A stretch of DNA of 64,000 nt. Source: CAVSWT01 sp963731745 (GTDB lineage: Bacteria > Bacteroidota > Ignavibacteria > Ignavibacteriales > Ignavibacteriaceae). Below, piece by piece: positions 17,577 through 25,971 of this stretch. Below the pieces are notes generated by a model that was not told the DNA's origin, made no database searches, and worked only from the letters and a program-made list of their open reading frames with translations. Every line of letters starts with the position of its first letter. Positions within the stretch are counted from its first letter, which is position 1. The stretch spans positions 18,810 to 82,809 of the forward strand of contig CAVSWT010000029.1 in the NCBI GenBank assembly GCA_963731745.1. The letters are read 5' to 3'. Made by a program: the position numbers and the translations under genes.

Positions 17577-19034
17577 ATGCTAAGCGATAATGTTCGGGTA
17601 AGATTTGCGCCCAGCCCTACCGGCTATTTACACGTTGGAGGTCTGCGAACTGCATTATATAATTATTTATTTGCAAAAAAGAATAATGGCAAATTCATTT
17701 TGCGGATTGAGGATACAGATAGAAATCGATATGTTGAAGGTGCCGCTGAAAATTTAATATCAACACTCAATTGGGTTGGGTTGGATTATGATGAAGGACC
17801 CGCAAAAGAAGGTAATTGCGGACCATACTATCAATCACAACGATTAAATATTTACAAAGAATATTCTCAGAAGTTAATCAATAATAAAAATGCTTATTAT
17901 TGTTTTTGCAGTAGTGAGCGGCTAACCGAAATACGCGAACAGCAGCAGAAACAAGGTTTACAGCCTAAATATGATAAGCATTGTTTGAATTTGTCTCAAG
18001 AAGAAATAAATAAAAACTTAAGAGATAATTTACCCTACGTTATAAGATTAAATGTTCCGGCCGAACAAAAGATAGTTATTCAGGATATAATAAGAGGCAC
18101 AGTAGAATTTGAAAGTAATATAATTGACGACCAGGTGTTAATAAAAAGTGATGGTTATCCAACATATCATTTGGCTAATGTAATAGATGATCATTTAATG
18201 AAAATTACTCATGTTATAAGAGGAGAAGAATGGCTTTCATCTACACCAAAACATATACTTCTATATGAGTTTTTCGGCTGGGAAAAACCTGTATTTGCTC
18301 ATCTTCCGCTGCTCTTAAATTCTGACAGATCGAAGTTAAGCAAACGGCAAGGCGATGTGGCAGTAGAAGATTACAAGGCTAAAGGATATTTAAAAGAAGC
18401 ATTAATTAATTTTGTTGCTCTGCTTGGATGGACAGCAGGAGATGATAAAGAATTTTATTACTTGAATGAATTAATTGAAAAGTTTACTCTTGAAAGAGTA
18501 AATAAATCCGGAGCAATATTTAATGTTGAAAAACTAGATTGGCTGAATGCAGAACATCTTCGAAATAAATCAAATTCTGACTTACTTTCATTGTTGAAGG
18601 AAGAAATTCATAATTCAAAATTTAAAGATCAAAATTATACTGATGAATATTTAATAAAAGTAATTGAAGCTATGAGGGAAAGAGTTTCTTTCATAAAAGA
18701 GTATCTCGAAAAGAGTCCTTACTTTTTTGAAGCACCGGTATCATTTGAAGAAGAAACAATAAAGAAAAGATGGAAAGATGATAGCGCAGATTTATTAAAA
18801 AAATTATCAGAAAAAATTTCAAGCTTGGAAAACCCTTATAAAGAGGATTATGAAGCAGCATTAAAATCCACAGCCGAAGAATTACAAATAGGTAATGGAA
18901 AATTAATCCATCCTTTGAGATTAGCTGTTTCCGGAATGGGCTCTGGACCAGGAGTATTTGAAATTGTTGATATTATTGGTCAAAAAGAAACACTGGATAG
19001 AATTAATTTTGCAGTTGAAACAATAAAAAGATAG
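17577..19034 (+). CDS. gltX: Glutamyl-tRNA synthetase
   Basis: A 485-residue class I synthetase charging tRNA-Glu. The HIGH-type signature is APSPTGYLHVGG (about 12-23), followed by LRTALYNYLFAKK and the GluRS motif LRIEDTDRNR. The KMSKS-type signature is KLSKRQGD. The length and C-terminal anticodon-binding region are normal for bacterial GluRS. It is followed at once by GlnRS, so in this organism tRNA-Gln is charged directly and this enzyme need not be the non-discriminating form. Confidence 0.96.
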   Translation: MLSDNVRVRFAPSPTGYLHVGGLRTALYNYLFAKKNNGKFILRIEDTDRNRYVEGAAENLISTLNWVGLDYDEGPAKEGNCGPYYQSQRLNIYKEYSQKLINNKNAYYCFCSSERLTEIREQQQKQGLQPKYDKHCLNLSQEEINKNLRDNLPYVIRLNVPAEQKIVIQDIIRGTVEFESNIIDDQVLIKSDGYPTYHLANVIDDHLMKITHVIRGEEWLSSTPKHILLYEFFGWEKPVFAHLPLLLNSDRSKLSKRQGDVAVEDYKAKGYLKEALINFVALLGWTAGDDKEFYYLNELIEKFTLERVNKSGAIFNVEKLDWLNAEHLRNKSNSDLLSLLKEEIHNSKFKDQNYTDEYLIKVIEAMRERVSFIKEYLEKSPYFFEAPVSFEEETIKKRWKDDSADLLKKLSEKISSLENPYKEDYEAALKSTAEELQIGNGKLIHPLRLAVSGMGSGPGVFEIVDIIGQKETLDRINFAVETIKR

Positions 19035-19045
19035 AAACAAAAATA

Positions 19046-19072
19046 TGTCACACTGAGCTTGTCGAAGTGTGA
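19046..19072. repeat. Copy of a dispersed intergenic inverted-repeat element
   Basis: TCACACT (19048-19054) and AGTGTGA (19066-19072) form a 7-bp inverted repeat around GAGCTTGTCGA. The CACTGAGCTTGTCGAAGTG core is, from memory, a very common intergenic repeat in Bacteroidota and related genomes. Only this copy is seen in the window. It sits between gltX and glnS, and one possible TTG start of glnS falls inside it. Confidence 0.7.
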
Positions 19073-19106
19073 ATTCAATTATTCGAATAATAAATATAAA
19101 CCACTT

Positions 19107-20849
19107 ATGTCATCAGAAAACAACGCTAAAGAACCGAACAAGCTTAATAATGAATCGGGCAATATAAATAAAAACGAAACCACCTCCCCATCAAATTTCA
19201 TTCGGGATATAATTGATGAAGATATTGAAAAAAATAAATTTAATAAAAAAGTTCATACGCGTTTCCCTCCGGAACCAAATGGATATTTACATATCGGCCA
19301 TGCAAAATCTGTTTGCCTGAACTTTGGAATTGCTGAATCCTACAATGGTAAATGTAATTTGCGATTTGATGATACAAATCCAACTAAAGAAGACGTTGAA
19401 TATGTGGATTCTATAATTGCGGATATTAAATGGCTTGGCTTTGATTGGGAAGACAGACTTTTTTATGCTTCTGATTATTTTGATCAGCTTTATGATTATG
19501 CTGTTAAACTTATTAGAAAAGGAAAAGCTTACGTAGACTCCCAGAGTTACGATGAAATAAAAGATAATCGCGGCACACCTACAGAACCTGGCAAAGAAAG
19601 TCCATTTAGAAACAGGACTGTAGATGAAAATCTTAATCTATTTGAACGAATGAAGAATGGTGAATTTAAAGATGGTGAACTTGTACTAAGAGCTAAAATT
19701 GACATGAGTTCTCCAAATATGAATTTGCGCGATCCGATTATGTATCGAATTAGGCATGCTTCACATCATAGAACTGGAGATAAATGGTGTATCTATCCTA
19801 TGTACGATTGGGCTCACGGACAATCTGATTCGATTGAAGGAATTACTCATTCAATTTGTACTTTAGAATTTGAAAATCACAGGCCTTTGTACGATTGGTT
19901 TTTAAATGAGTTAGAAATTCATCATCCTCAGCAGGTTGAATTTGCGCGTTTAAATTTAAGCTACACTATAACAAGCAAAAGAAAACTGCTTGAACTTGTT
20001 GAGAAAAAGCTTGTAACCGGTTGGGATGATCCAAGAATGCCAACTCTTTCGGCTTTTCGCCGCCGGGGCTACACTCCCGAGTCAATCAGAAATTTTTCTG
20101 AGCGTGTTGGAGTAGCTAAAAGAGATGGGATGATTGATGTTGCGCTCCTTGAACATAGCATCAGAGAAGATTTAAATAAAAGATCTAATCGTGTTATGGC
20201 TGTTTTGTATCCATTAAAAGTTACAATTACAAACTATCCCGATTCCGTAATAGAAGAATTGGAAGCAGTAAATAATCCTGAAGACGAATCTAAAGGAAGT
20301 AGAAAAGTTCCCTTCTCCAAAGAGATTTATATTGAACGAGACGATTTTAAAGAAGATCCTCCTAAAAAGTTCTTTAGATTATCACCGGGCAAAGAAGTAC
20401 GATTAAGATATGCTTACATAATTAAATGTGAAGAAGTTATAAAAGATGAATCAGGAAATATCATTGAACTAAAATGCACATATGATCCGGATACTAAGAG
20501 CGGAACAGGAAAAAGTGATAAAAAAGTAAAAGGAACTATCCATTGGGTTTCATCTCAGCATGCAGTTGATGCGGAAGTTAGATTATACGACCGCCTTTTT
20601 AATGTTGAAAATCCTGTTGGAGACAAAGAAAAAGATTTCAAAGAATTTTTAAACCCTGATTCTCTTATAATTATAAATTCCAAAGTTGAGCCCAGCTTAA
20701 AAAATGCAAATAATGGCGACCGCTTTCAGTTTGAAAGACAGGGTTATTTCTGTGTTGATATAAAAGACTCATCTGAAGATAAATTAGTTTTTAATAGAAC
20801 TGTCACTTTAAGAGATTCTTGGGCTAAGATTGAGAAGAAGCATAATTAA
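19107..20849 (+). CDS. glnS: Glutaminyl-tRNA synthetase
   Basis: About 580 residues. It carries the GlnRS form of the HIGH motif, PPEPNGYLHIGHAKS, with CNLRFDDTNPTKE after it, and the KMSKS equivalent SKRKLLELV. The motif WDDPRMPTLSAFRRRGYTPE is diagnostic of GlnRS rather than GluRS. The C-terminal beta-barrel anticodon domains are complete. I start at ATG 19107 rather than TTG 19059 because the latter lies in the intergenic repeat. The first ~45 residues are a low-complexity Asn/Lys/Glu extension (NNAKEPNKLNN). It forms a pair with gltX. Confidence 0.95.
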   Translation: MSSENNAKEPNKLNNESGNINKNETTSPSNFIRDIIDEDIEKNKFNKKVHTRFPPEPNGYLHIGHAKSVCLNFGIAESYNGKCNLRFDDTNPTKEDVEYVDSIIADIKWLGFDWEDRLFYASDYFDQLYDYAVKLIRKGKAYVDSQSYDEIKDNRGTPTEPGKESPFRNRTVDENLNLFERMKNGEFKDGELVLRAKIDMSSPNMNLRDPIMYRIRHASHHRTGDKWCIYPMYDWAHGQSDSIEGITHSICTLEFENHRPLYDWFLNELEIHHPQQVEFARLNLSYTITSKRKLLELVEKKLVTGWDDPRMPTLSAFRRRGYTPESIRNFSERVGVAKRDGMIDVALLEHSIREDLNKRSNRVMAVLYPLKVTITNYPDSVIEELEAVNNPEDESKGSRKVPFSKEIYIERDDFKEDPPKKFFRLSPGKEVRLRYAYIIKCEEVIKDESGNIIELKCTYDPDTKSGTGKSDKKVKGTIHWVSSQHAVDAEVRLYDRLFNVENPVGDKEKDFKEFLNPDSLIIINSKVEPSLKNANNGDRFQFERQGYFCVDIKDSSEDKLVFNRTVTLRDSWAKIEKKHN

Positions 20850-20872
20850 ATTAAATACGAATTTTCATTTTC

Positions 20873-20903
20873 TTGAAACTTAAAACATTTTACCGTAATA
20901 TTG
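20873..20903 (+). promoter_or_regulatory. Probable promoter of tRNA-Leu
   Basis: TTG (20873-20875), a 20-base spacer and TAATATTG (20896-20903) match the Bacteroidota TTG / TAnnTTTG pattern with one mismatch. The -7 box ends 14 bases before the first base of the tRNA, the same distance as at tRNA-Ser 48114. Confidence 0.55.
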
Positions 20904-20917
20904 CACTGCAAAAATTA

Positions 20918-21003
20918 GCCGAAGTGGCGGAATTGGTAGACGCGCTGGACTCAAAATCCAGTATGGCTTAAACCATGTGCCGGTTCGAGTCCGGCCTTCG
21001 GTA
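20918..21003 (+). tRNA. tRNA-Leu (CAA)
   Basis: Full class II tRNA. The acceptor is GCCGAAG / CTTCGGT, with G1-U72. The anticodon arm is CTGGA-CTCAAAA-TCCAG with anticodon CAA. A long variable arm (TATGGCTTAAACCATG) and a T arm GCCGG-TTCGAGT-CCGGC follow. The discriminator is A. CCA is not encoded. Confidence 0.96.
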
Positions 21004-21028
21004 CTTTGATTATAAAATATGTTAAAAA

Positions 21029-21061
21029 AAAAGCCGTTTCAATTTCTTGAAACGGCTTTTA
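21029..21061. terminator. Bidirectional hairpin terminator
   Basis: A perfect 12-bp stem, AAGCCGTTTCAA and TTGAAACGGCTT, with loop TTTC is flanked by A-run on the left and T-run on the right. It can end transcription both from tRNA-Leu and from the convergent DUF6600 gene. Confidence 0.9.
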
Positions 21062-21092
21062 TATTTTGGAGAGTGCTCAATGAACAGGAAAC

Positions 21093-21445
21093 TTATTTTC
21101 TAGTTCTGGTTTTACTTTCATCTCTGCTATTACTGTTACCTCTGCTGTTGTTATTTGAACTACTTCTTTGAACATTTTCTCGCTGCGTTGGTCTTTGAGG
21201 CTCAACTGTCCTGCTGCTGGGTGCTGATTCTCGTTTAGGCGCAGTAGAAGTATTTGTTCTTTGGCTAGCTCCATTTTGCGATCCGCTGCTTTGATTTCTT
21301 ATTACTCTTGGAGCTTCAGTTTTTTGCACTTCCTTTTTGGTTTCTACATTTCTTTGAGGAGTTCTTACTTCTGTATTTCTTACATTATTGTCAGTACGTT
21401 GACGAACTTCAACCGGATTACTTCTTTTAACATCGGTGTCTAGGC
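21093..21445 (-). CDS. C-terminal fragment of DUF6600-type protein (frameshifted)
   Basis: This is the tail of the gene at 21427-22461 in the next frame. It is a low-complexity, probably disordered region rich in Arg, Ser, Asn, Thr and Gln (RNVETKKEVQKTE, SSNNNSRGNSNSRDESK), the same composition as the end of the first fragment. Deleting one C of the GCC at about 21443-21445 would join them as SSVETLDTDVKRSNP. The ATG at 21572 overlaps the upstream fragment and is not the real start. The rejoined protein would be about 455 residues. A basic disordered tail is common in this family, and its role is not known. Confidence 0.72.
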
Positions 21446-22461
21446 GTTTCAACCGAACTCCTTTTAATTGTTCTGCTATTTTCAACCTGTCTTTCGTTAA
21501 CATTAGATTCAGTTGTTCTGCTTCTTTCAACGGTTCTATCAGTATTGATTGTTCTAAAGTCACCCTTTTCATCTCTAACTCTTACATTAGTATCTTCAGT
21601 TCGGATATTGTTTCTATTCTCACCTAAAGCAATCCTATTTCTATCTAATGAAGAGCTTCGTTCAGACCTTATAATTTTAACCGAATTATTATCATTTCCT
21701 TTAACAGACTCTCCTGATACTTGATAACTCCTAATAACTTCTCTGCTATTATCTTTTTGAGAAGATCTTGTCACTTCTCTTGGATCGCTGACAAAGTTTA
21801 TTTGTCTTTCTTTAATATTTCTTCCACCCATATTTCTAATGTATTCAACATCTACTCCTCTGTTTCTTATTCTGCCATCCGAATAATCGTAATTTGTTCT
21901 ATATTTTGTCTTATGATAAATGCCATAATTAGATGAAGGAGCAGCAAAATATCGATTTACATAAGGGTCACAGATGTATTTATATCTTACAAAATGCCAA
22001 TGATTGTAAGGAGTATAATAATCGTTTGTAAATATTATCCCGACATTAACAAAAAACGTTGCGTAAGGAGGTAAAGGCGACCATCCAATGTAACTGTCAT
22101 TGTAACGCCATTCTACCCATGCTGGTGCCCATTCATAGTCGGGAACCCATACCCAGCCATAGTAATCATCAAAATACCATCTGCCGTAATGATAGGTGAC
22201 ATAACCGAAAGATTCATATGAATCCCAATACCATCCATCATTTGTCCAAATCCATTGACCATCCATATAAGGCGACCAGTTTGCGCGGATATAATTTGGA
22301 CGCCAAACCACAACGCCGGTGTTTAATTCATACCAGGCTCCGTATGGAGAGAGCTGTGAGTAAAATGCTCCAAAGCTCATTGTTTGCGGCAAATTTTTAG
22401 CCCCAATGTTAATTGCAGAGCTTAATGCTAATGCTATTATAAATAATGCTATCTTTTTCAT
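21427..22461 (-). CDS. Secreted Trp/Tyr-rich DUF6600-type protein, N-terminal part
   Basis: It has a signal peptide (ALALSSAINIGA). Residues 30-180 then have repeated short aromatic blocks such as YGAWYELNTGVVVWRP, GQWIWTNDGWYWDSY, YHYGRWYFDDYYGWVWVP and WVEWRYNDSYIGWSPLPPY. This is the signature of DUF6600-type or YXWGXW-like envelope proteins. The part after about 220 is polar and low in complexity. The frame ends in RHRC at 21427 because of an apparent single-base insertion; see the adjoining fragment. No enzymatic motif is visible. Location is probably periplasm or cell surface. Confidence 0.75.
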   Translation of the reverse strand: MKKIALFIIALALSSAINIGAKNLPQTMSFGAFYSQLSPYGAWYELNTGVVVWRPNYIRANWSPYMDGQWIWTNDGWYWDSYESFGYVTYHYGRWYFDDYYGWVWVPDYEWAPAWVEWRYNDSYIGWSPLPPYATFFVNVGIIFTNDYYTPYNHWHFVRYKYICDPYVNRYFAAPSSNYGIYHKTKYRTNYDYSDGRIRNRGVDVEYIRNMGGRNIKERQINFVSDPREVTRSSQKDNSREVIRSYQVSGESVKGNDNNSVKIIRSERSSSLDRNRIALGENRNNIRTEDTNVRVRDEKGDFRTINTDRTVERSRTTESNVNERQVENSRTIKRSSVETPRHRC

Positions 22462-22621
22462 GATGAACCTCGCTGAGTTTTATAACTTAATTTATAGTTG
22501 AATAGCCAATGATTGTGCCATGCGGATTATAATATAAGTGATGAAAAATTGAAGAAATGAATGCTTTGGTTGTCTAATTTAGTGTACAGTTTAATGCAGT
22601 TAAGATACAATAAAAATACAG

Positions 22622-23755
22622 TTATCTTTTAACTTTTCTGTTTTTCCATTTATAATTGCCCAGTAACCCGAATAATGCTGAAAATATTATATAAGGAATA
22701 TGGAAAATCTCCGCCAGAAAAAACGGTTTAAGTATCTCGTCTGAGTATAACAATTTCGTTCCTTTTTTTAGTATAATAAACTCAATTAAAATCTTAGCTA
22801 AATAACTAATAATGAATGTTATTAAAAATATTTTTGAAAATATAATTCCTAACAATAATTGGATTAGCAAACTGCAGTAAAACAGAAAGATAAAAATAAG
22901 TTTTGCAACAATAATTTTATTTTTATAAAACAAACCTTTACTTGCCCATCTCCTTCTTTGCTGAAAGAATTCTGAAAATGTTTTACTTGGATTTGTATAA
23001 GAAATAGCATCTTTATTTAAGCTGAATTTTATTTGGAAATTAGTTTCATAAAATATTTTCTGCATTAAAATTTCATCATCACCTGAAGAAAGATTAAGAT
23101 TATCCTCAAATCCATTTACTTTGGTATAAACATTTTCTCTGTAAGCCAAATTTGCTCCGTTACAAATAACCGGAGATTTATTTCCTATTAATCCTGCGCC
23201 GCTCAAAATTAATCCGGCAAATTCTAATCTTTGAAGTCTTGTAAATACTTTTTTATCATCAATAAAATCTACCGGACCTGAAACGAAACCAGTATCATCG
23301 TCAAAATAACAAAGAAGATTCTGCAGCCAATCGGGTTTATGGATGCAATCGGCATCTGTGGTTACGATAATATCTCCTTTTGAATTTTCAATTCCAAACT
23401 TAACCGCTCTTTTTTTATGAGCTTGATTTGTTTTTGCATCAACTCTCTTTAATACTTTTATATTTTCTAACTTGATAGCTTGCTCTAATTTAAAAACTGA
23501 GTCATCAGTTGAATTATCGTTAACATAAATAACTTCAAATTTTTCTTTTGGATAAGTTAATCCCTCAATACTTTTTAGACTTGAAAGAATATTTTCAGAT
23601 TCATTTCTGAATGGAATAATGATAGAAATAAATTCATCAATTACTCTATCCTCAACTACAATTAATTTATTCAAACCATCTGAAATTGTAGTGAGAAAAT
23701 AGATGTAATAAAAAAGAAGAAGTAAAAATAAAATCAATAAGATAATTTCAATCAT
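22622..23755 (-). CDS. Membrane-anchored family 2 glycosyltransferase
   Basis: About 377 residues from the ATG at 23755, which overlaps the upstream stop by the compact ATGATTGA; an earlier in-frame start at 23788 overlaps more and adds no conserved residues. A TM segment at the N terminus is followed by a GT-A domain: ISIIIPFRNESENI, YVNDNSTDDS, TTDADCIHKP (the DxD metal site), GANLAYRE, SSGDDEILMQ and QQRRRWASKG (the QxxRW motif of processive and related GT2 enzymes). Three or four C-terminal TM helices follow. It probably glycosylates a lipid or polymer at the inner membrane. It is co-transcribed with a flippase-like protein. Confidence 0.85.
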   Translation of the reverse strand: MIEIILLILFLLLLFYYIYFLTTISDGLNKLIVVEDRVIDEFISIIIPFRNESENILSSLKSIEGLTYPKEKFEVIYVNDNSTDDSVFKLEQAIKLENIKVLKRVDAKTNQAHKKRAVKFGIENSKGDIIVTTDADCIHKPDWLQNLLCYFDDDTGFVSGPVDFIDDKKVFTRLQRLEFAGLILSGAGLIGNKSPVICNGANLAYRENVYTKVNGFEDNLNLSSGDDEILMQKIFYETNFQIKFSLNKDAISYTNPSKTFSEFFQQRRRWASKGLFYKNKIIVAKLIFIFLFYCSLLIQLLLGIIFSKIFLITFIISYLAKILIEFIILKKGTKLLYSDEILKPFFLAEIFHIPYIIFSALFGLLGNYKWKNRKVKR

Positions 23756-24737
23756 TGTTTTTCTTGAAGATAAAGATAAGTCCAACAAGTGACGGAATTA
23801 AAATATTAATAAAGAATACGCTGAACGCTGCACTAAACGCAGTTTGACTTAATTCCCCTATCTTTGTTAAGAAGAATATCGACACGCCTTCTCTAATTCC
23901 TAATTCGCCAATTGAAAACTGACCGATAAAAACCTTTGCAAATAATATCATGCTTACTGCATTCGCATAAGACAATAAATGAAGTTTATGTGAAAATGCG
24001 GCGATTAAAAACACGAATTGGAATAGGAAACAGAGATAAAATAGAAATGATAGAAAAATCATTTTGAAACTATAAGAACGGTTAACTGATTTTAAGGCTT
24101 GAAGCTTATGAACATTCTTCTCAAGAAATTTAATATTCATTATTCTAGATTTTACTAGCTCAAAGTATTTTTTATGATTATCAAAAAATAAATAGACTAG
24201 AATGATTAATAATATCAACCCGAAAAAACTTATTAAAATATTTTTATAAGAGATTGCTAATCCATTGCCAATAAAAAATGCAGACGAAATCATCCCCAAA
24301 GTCAATATTATAGACAGCGGAAAAAATTTATCCAATGCCGTCGCAACAGTTACTTTCAAAATGGATTTTTCTTTTAAAGCTATTCCTCTTCCAAAATACT
24401 CCCCTATTCTTGCGGGAGTAAATGCACCGGCGCTTAACCCATAAAACAATGAACTTAATATCTTGGATTTATCATATTCGTTTAGAATTGTTTGACAAGT
24501 TAATTCCCATTTTAAAAATTGTAAATAAATATTTAACGGCAGCAATAAAACCGCAATAAATAAAAAAAATAAATTTGCTGATTTTATTGATTTTTCAATA
24601 TCTGCTAAATTTATTTTCTCGATAAAGTAAACCAACAAACCGGCGGCAATAATTATTTTTAGAACAAAAACAATTAAATTTTTAACTCTTGCTTGAGGTT
24701 GTTCTTTATGTGTATCTATTTCAATTTCTCTAAACAA
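23748..24737 (-). CDS. UPF0104 / lysylphosphatidylglycerol-synthase-TM family protein
   Basis: A 329-residue inner-membrane protein with about eight TM helices. The family motifs are visible: GLLVYFIEKINL near the N terminus, LKWELTCQTIL, the key GLSAGAFTPARIGEYFGRG (about 110-128), and FIGQFSIGELGIREG in the second half. Family members include the transmembrane part of MprF and flippase-like proteins of glycosylation loci. No aminoacyl-transferase domain is attached here, so it is not an MprF synthase. Position directly before a GT2 suggests a lipid-linked sugar or lipid flipping role, which is inference. Confidence 0.83.
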   Translation of the reverse strand: MFREIEIDTHKEQPQARVKNLIVFVLKIIIAAGLLVYFIEKINLADIEKSIKSANLFFLFIAVLLLPLNIYLQFLKWELTCQTILNEYDKSKILSSLFYGLSAGAFTPARIGEYFGRGIALKEKSILKVTVATALDKFFPLSIILTLGMISSAFFIGNGLAISYKNILISFFGLILLIILVYLFFDNHKKYFELVKSRIMNIKFLEKNVHKLQALKSVNRSYSFKMIFLSFLFYLCFLFQFVFLIAAFSHKLHLLSYANAVSMILFAKVFIGQFSIGELGIREGVSIFFLTKIGELSQTAFSAAFSVFFINILIPSLVGLIFIFKKNND

Positions 24738-24749
24738 TTAATTTTATTT

Positions 24750-25637
24750 TCATATGAATTCAAAAGAAAAACCGAATCCATAACGATGGACACGATCGGT
24801 AAAGTATTGATTAAATAAATCACCGCCTGTATAGTAAGATGTATAAATTAAAATTCCCTTTCCATTCCATTCTCCGAATTTAAGTCCCAGCAAATAATTT
24901 TGATCGCCAACATATTTAGGAATTCCTTCAAAATTAATATGCCCGGCAAAAAATATATTTGTTTCTTTCCCAAAAGTTTTTCCGATTAATTTAGGCGAAG
25001 ATATTTCAATGCCTGTCCCAAACATTGTGCGTTTTAAAGGTTTGCCGCCTGCATTCTGATGAAATGCGTAAGACGCACTGCCGTAATATCTAAAAAGTAA
25101 ATTCTGAGTTGGCAATATATTTCCAATTGCTATTTCCGCGTAATCTCTTCCAAACGCAAATGGAATTTTACCATTTTTCCAACTATGCGTGTACCAATCC
25201 CAATGTCCATCCGCAAGGTGAGAGCTATTATGAATTATTCGAAATCTTGAAAATAATTCACCATTAGAAGTCTTTTTTGTATAAGTAAGATTACCGCCAA
25301 AAAAACCATCCAATTCATCTATTTGCAAACGGAATTCTTGATAGGATGTAACATATGCAAACGCCATAAACTCAGCGCCAATTGTAAATACATTTTCAGC
25401 AAAACTAAATTTAAATAGATCGATGGAATTTCCAATATCAACTTTTAAATGCCAATTATTGGGATACATTAACACACCCATTTTTGCTTCATCAATGTTT
25501 GCACGGAGAGGAATAAAATGCAAGCCTTTAGGGAGAAATTCAAATTCATATTTTGAACTATCTTTTTGAAAATTTTGAGCACTTATATTTATTGTAATAA
25601 ATAAAATTAAAAGAGAGTTGATAATTATTTTCAGCAT
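24750..25637 (-). CDS. Exported beta-barrel-like protein, resembles DUF1207
   Basis: About 295 residues from ATG 25637, chosen because the signal peptide (KIIINSLLILFITINISAQ) starts there; a TTG at 25670 would overlap the upstream gene. The mature part opens with FEFLPKGLHFIPLRANIDEA and MGVLMY, then alternates strands and turns typical of an outer-membrane barrel, with RIIHNSSHLADGHWDWYT and a terminal aromatic (FGFSFEFI) as in barrels. It resembles DUF1207, whose function is unknown. It lies between a radical SAM enzyme and a flippase-like protein on one strand. Confidence 0.62.
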   Translation of the reverse strand: MLKIIINSLLILFITINISAQNFQKDSSKYEFEFLPKGLHFIPLRANIDEAKMGVLMYPNNWHLKVDIGNSIDLFKFSFAENVFTIGAEFMAFAYVTSYQEFRLQIDELDGFFGGNLTYTKKTSNGELFSRFRIIHNSSHLADGHWDWYTHSWKNGKIPFAFGRDYAEIAIGNILPTQNLLFRYYGSASYAFHQNAGGKPLKRTMFGTGIEISSPKLIGKTFGKETNIFFAGHINFEGIPKYVGDQNYLLGLKFGEWNGKGILIYTSYYTGGDLFNQYFTDRVHRYGFGFSFEFI

Positions 25638-25659
25638 GTTTTTTTTAATTGTTATCAAT

Positions 25660-25971
25660 TTAATTTTCAATTTCTAAAATATTTACTTTTAGTCCTTCTG
25701 TGCAATTATTACACATATCAATATTTTTTCTGCCGCCTAATATTTTACTTCTAAAATTTATGTAGGCTTCTGATTTCCATATTTCGCTAAATGAATTATT
25801 TGATAAATTACCAATTTCATGTTCAGCATCTTTATCGAAACAGCAAGGAACAACTTTCCCATCCCAGGTAATAACTGAAGTACGCCATAAAGCAAAGCAA
25901 TGGTTTTCAAGTTTGCTTTTTATTTTGTAATCACCGTCGTGCATGTTGTATCTTCTGTAGTCTTTATTCTT
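25660..25971 (-). CDS. SPASM-domain fragment of a radical SAM enzyme (frameshifted)
   Basis: C-terminal part of the gene at 25964-26677 in a shifted frame. It carries the auxiliary cluster cysteines of a SPASM/twitch domain: HCFALWRTSVITWDGKVVPC with CCFDKD, and MCNNCTEG. It also has the common SPASM text IGNLSNNSFSEIWKSEAY. Removing the G at about 25969 gives a continuous FLPENKDYRRYN, the usual sequence here. The ATG at 25992 is therefore not a real start. Confidence 0.78.
   Translation of the reverse strand, partial: KNKDYRRYNMHDGDYKIKSKLENHCFALWRTSVITWDGKVVPCCFDKDAEHEIGNLSNNSFSEIWKSEAYINFRSKILGGRKNIDMCNNCTEGLKVNILEIEN

Noticed and set aside
19059..19106. Earlier TTG start for glnS
   Set aside because: It lies inside a dispersed repeat, has no ribosome site, and adds a non-conserved peptide; ATG 19107 is preferred.
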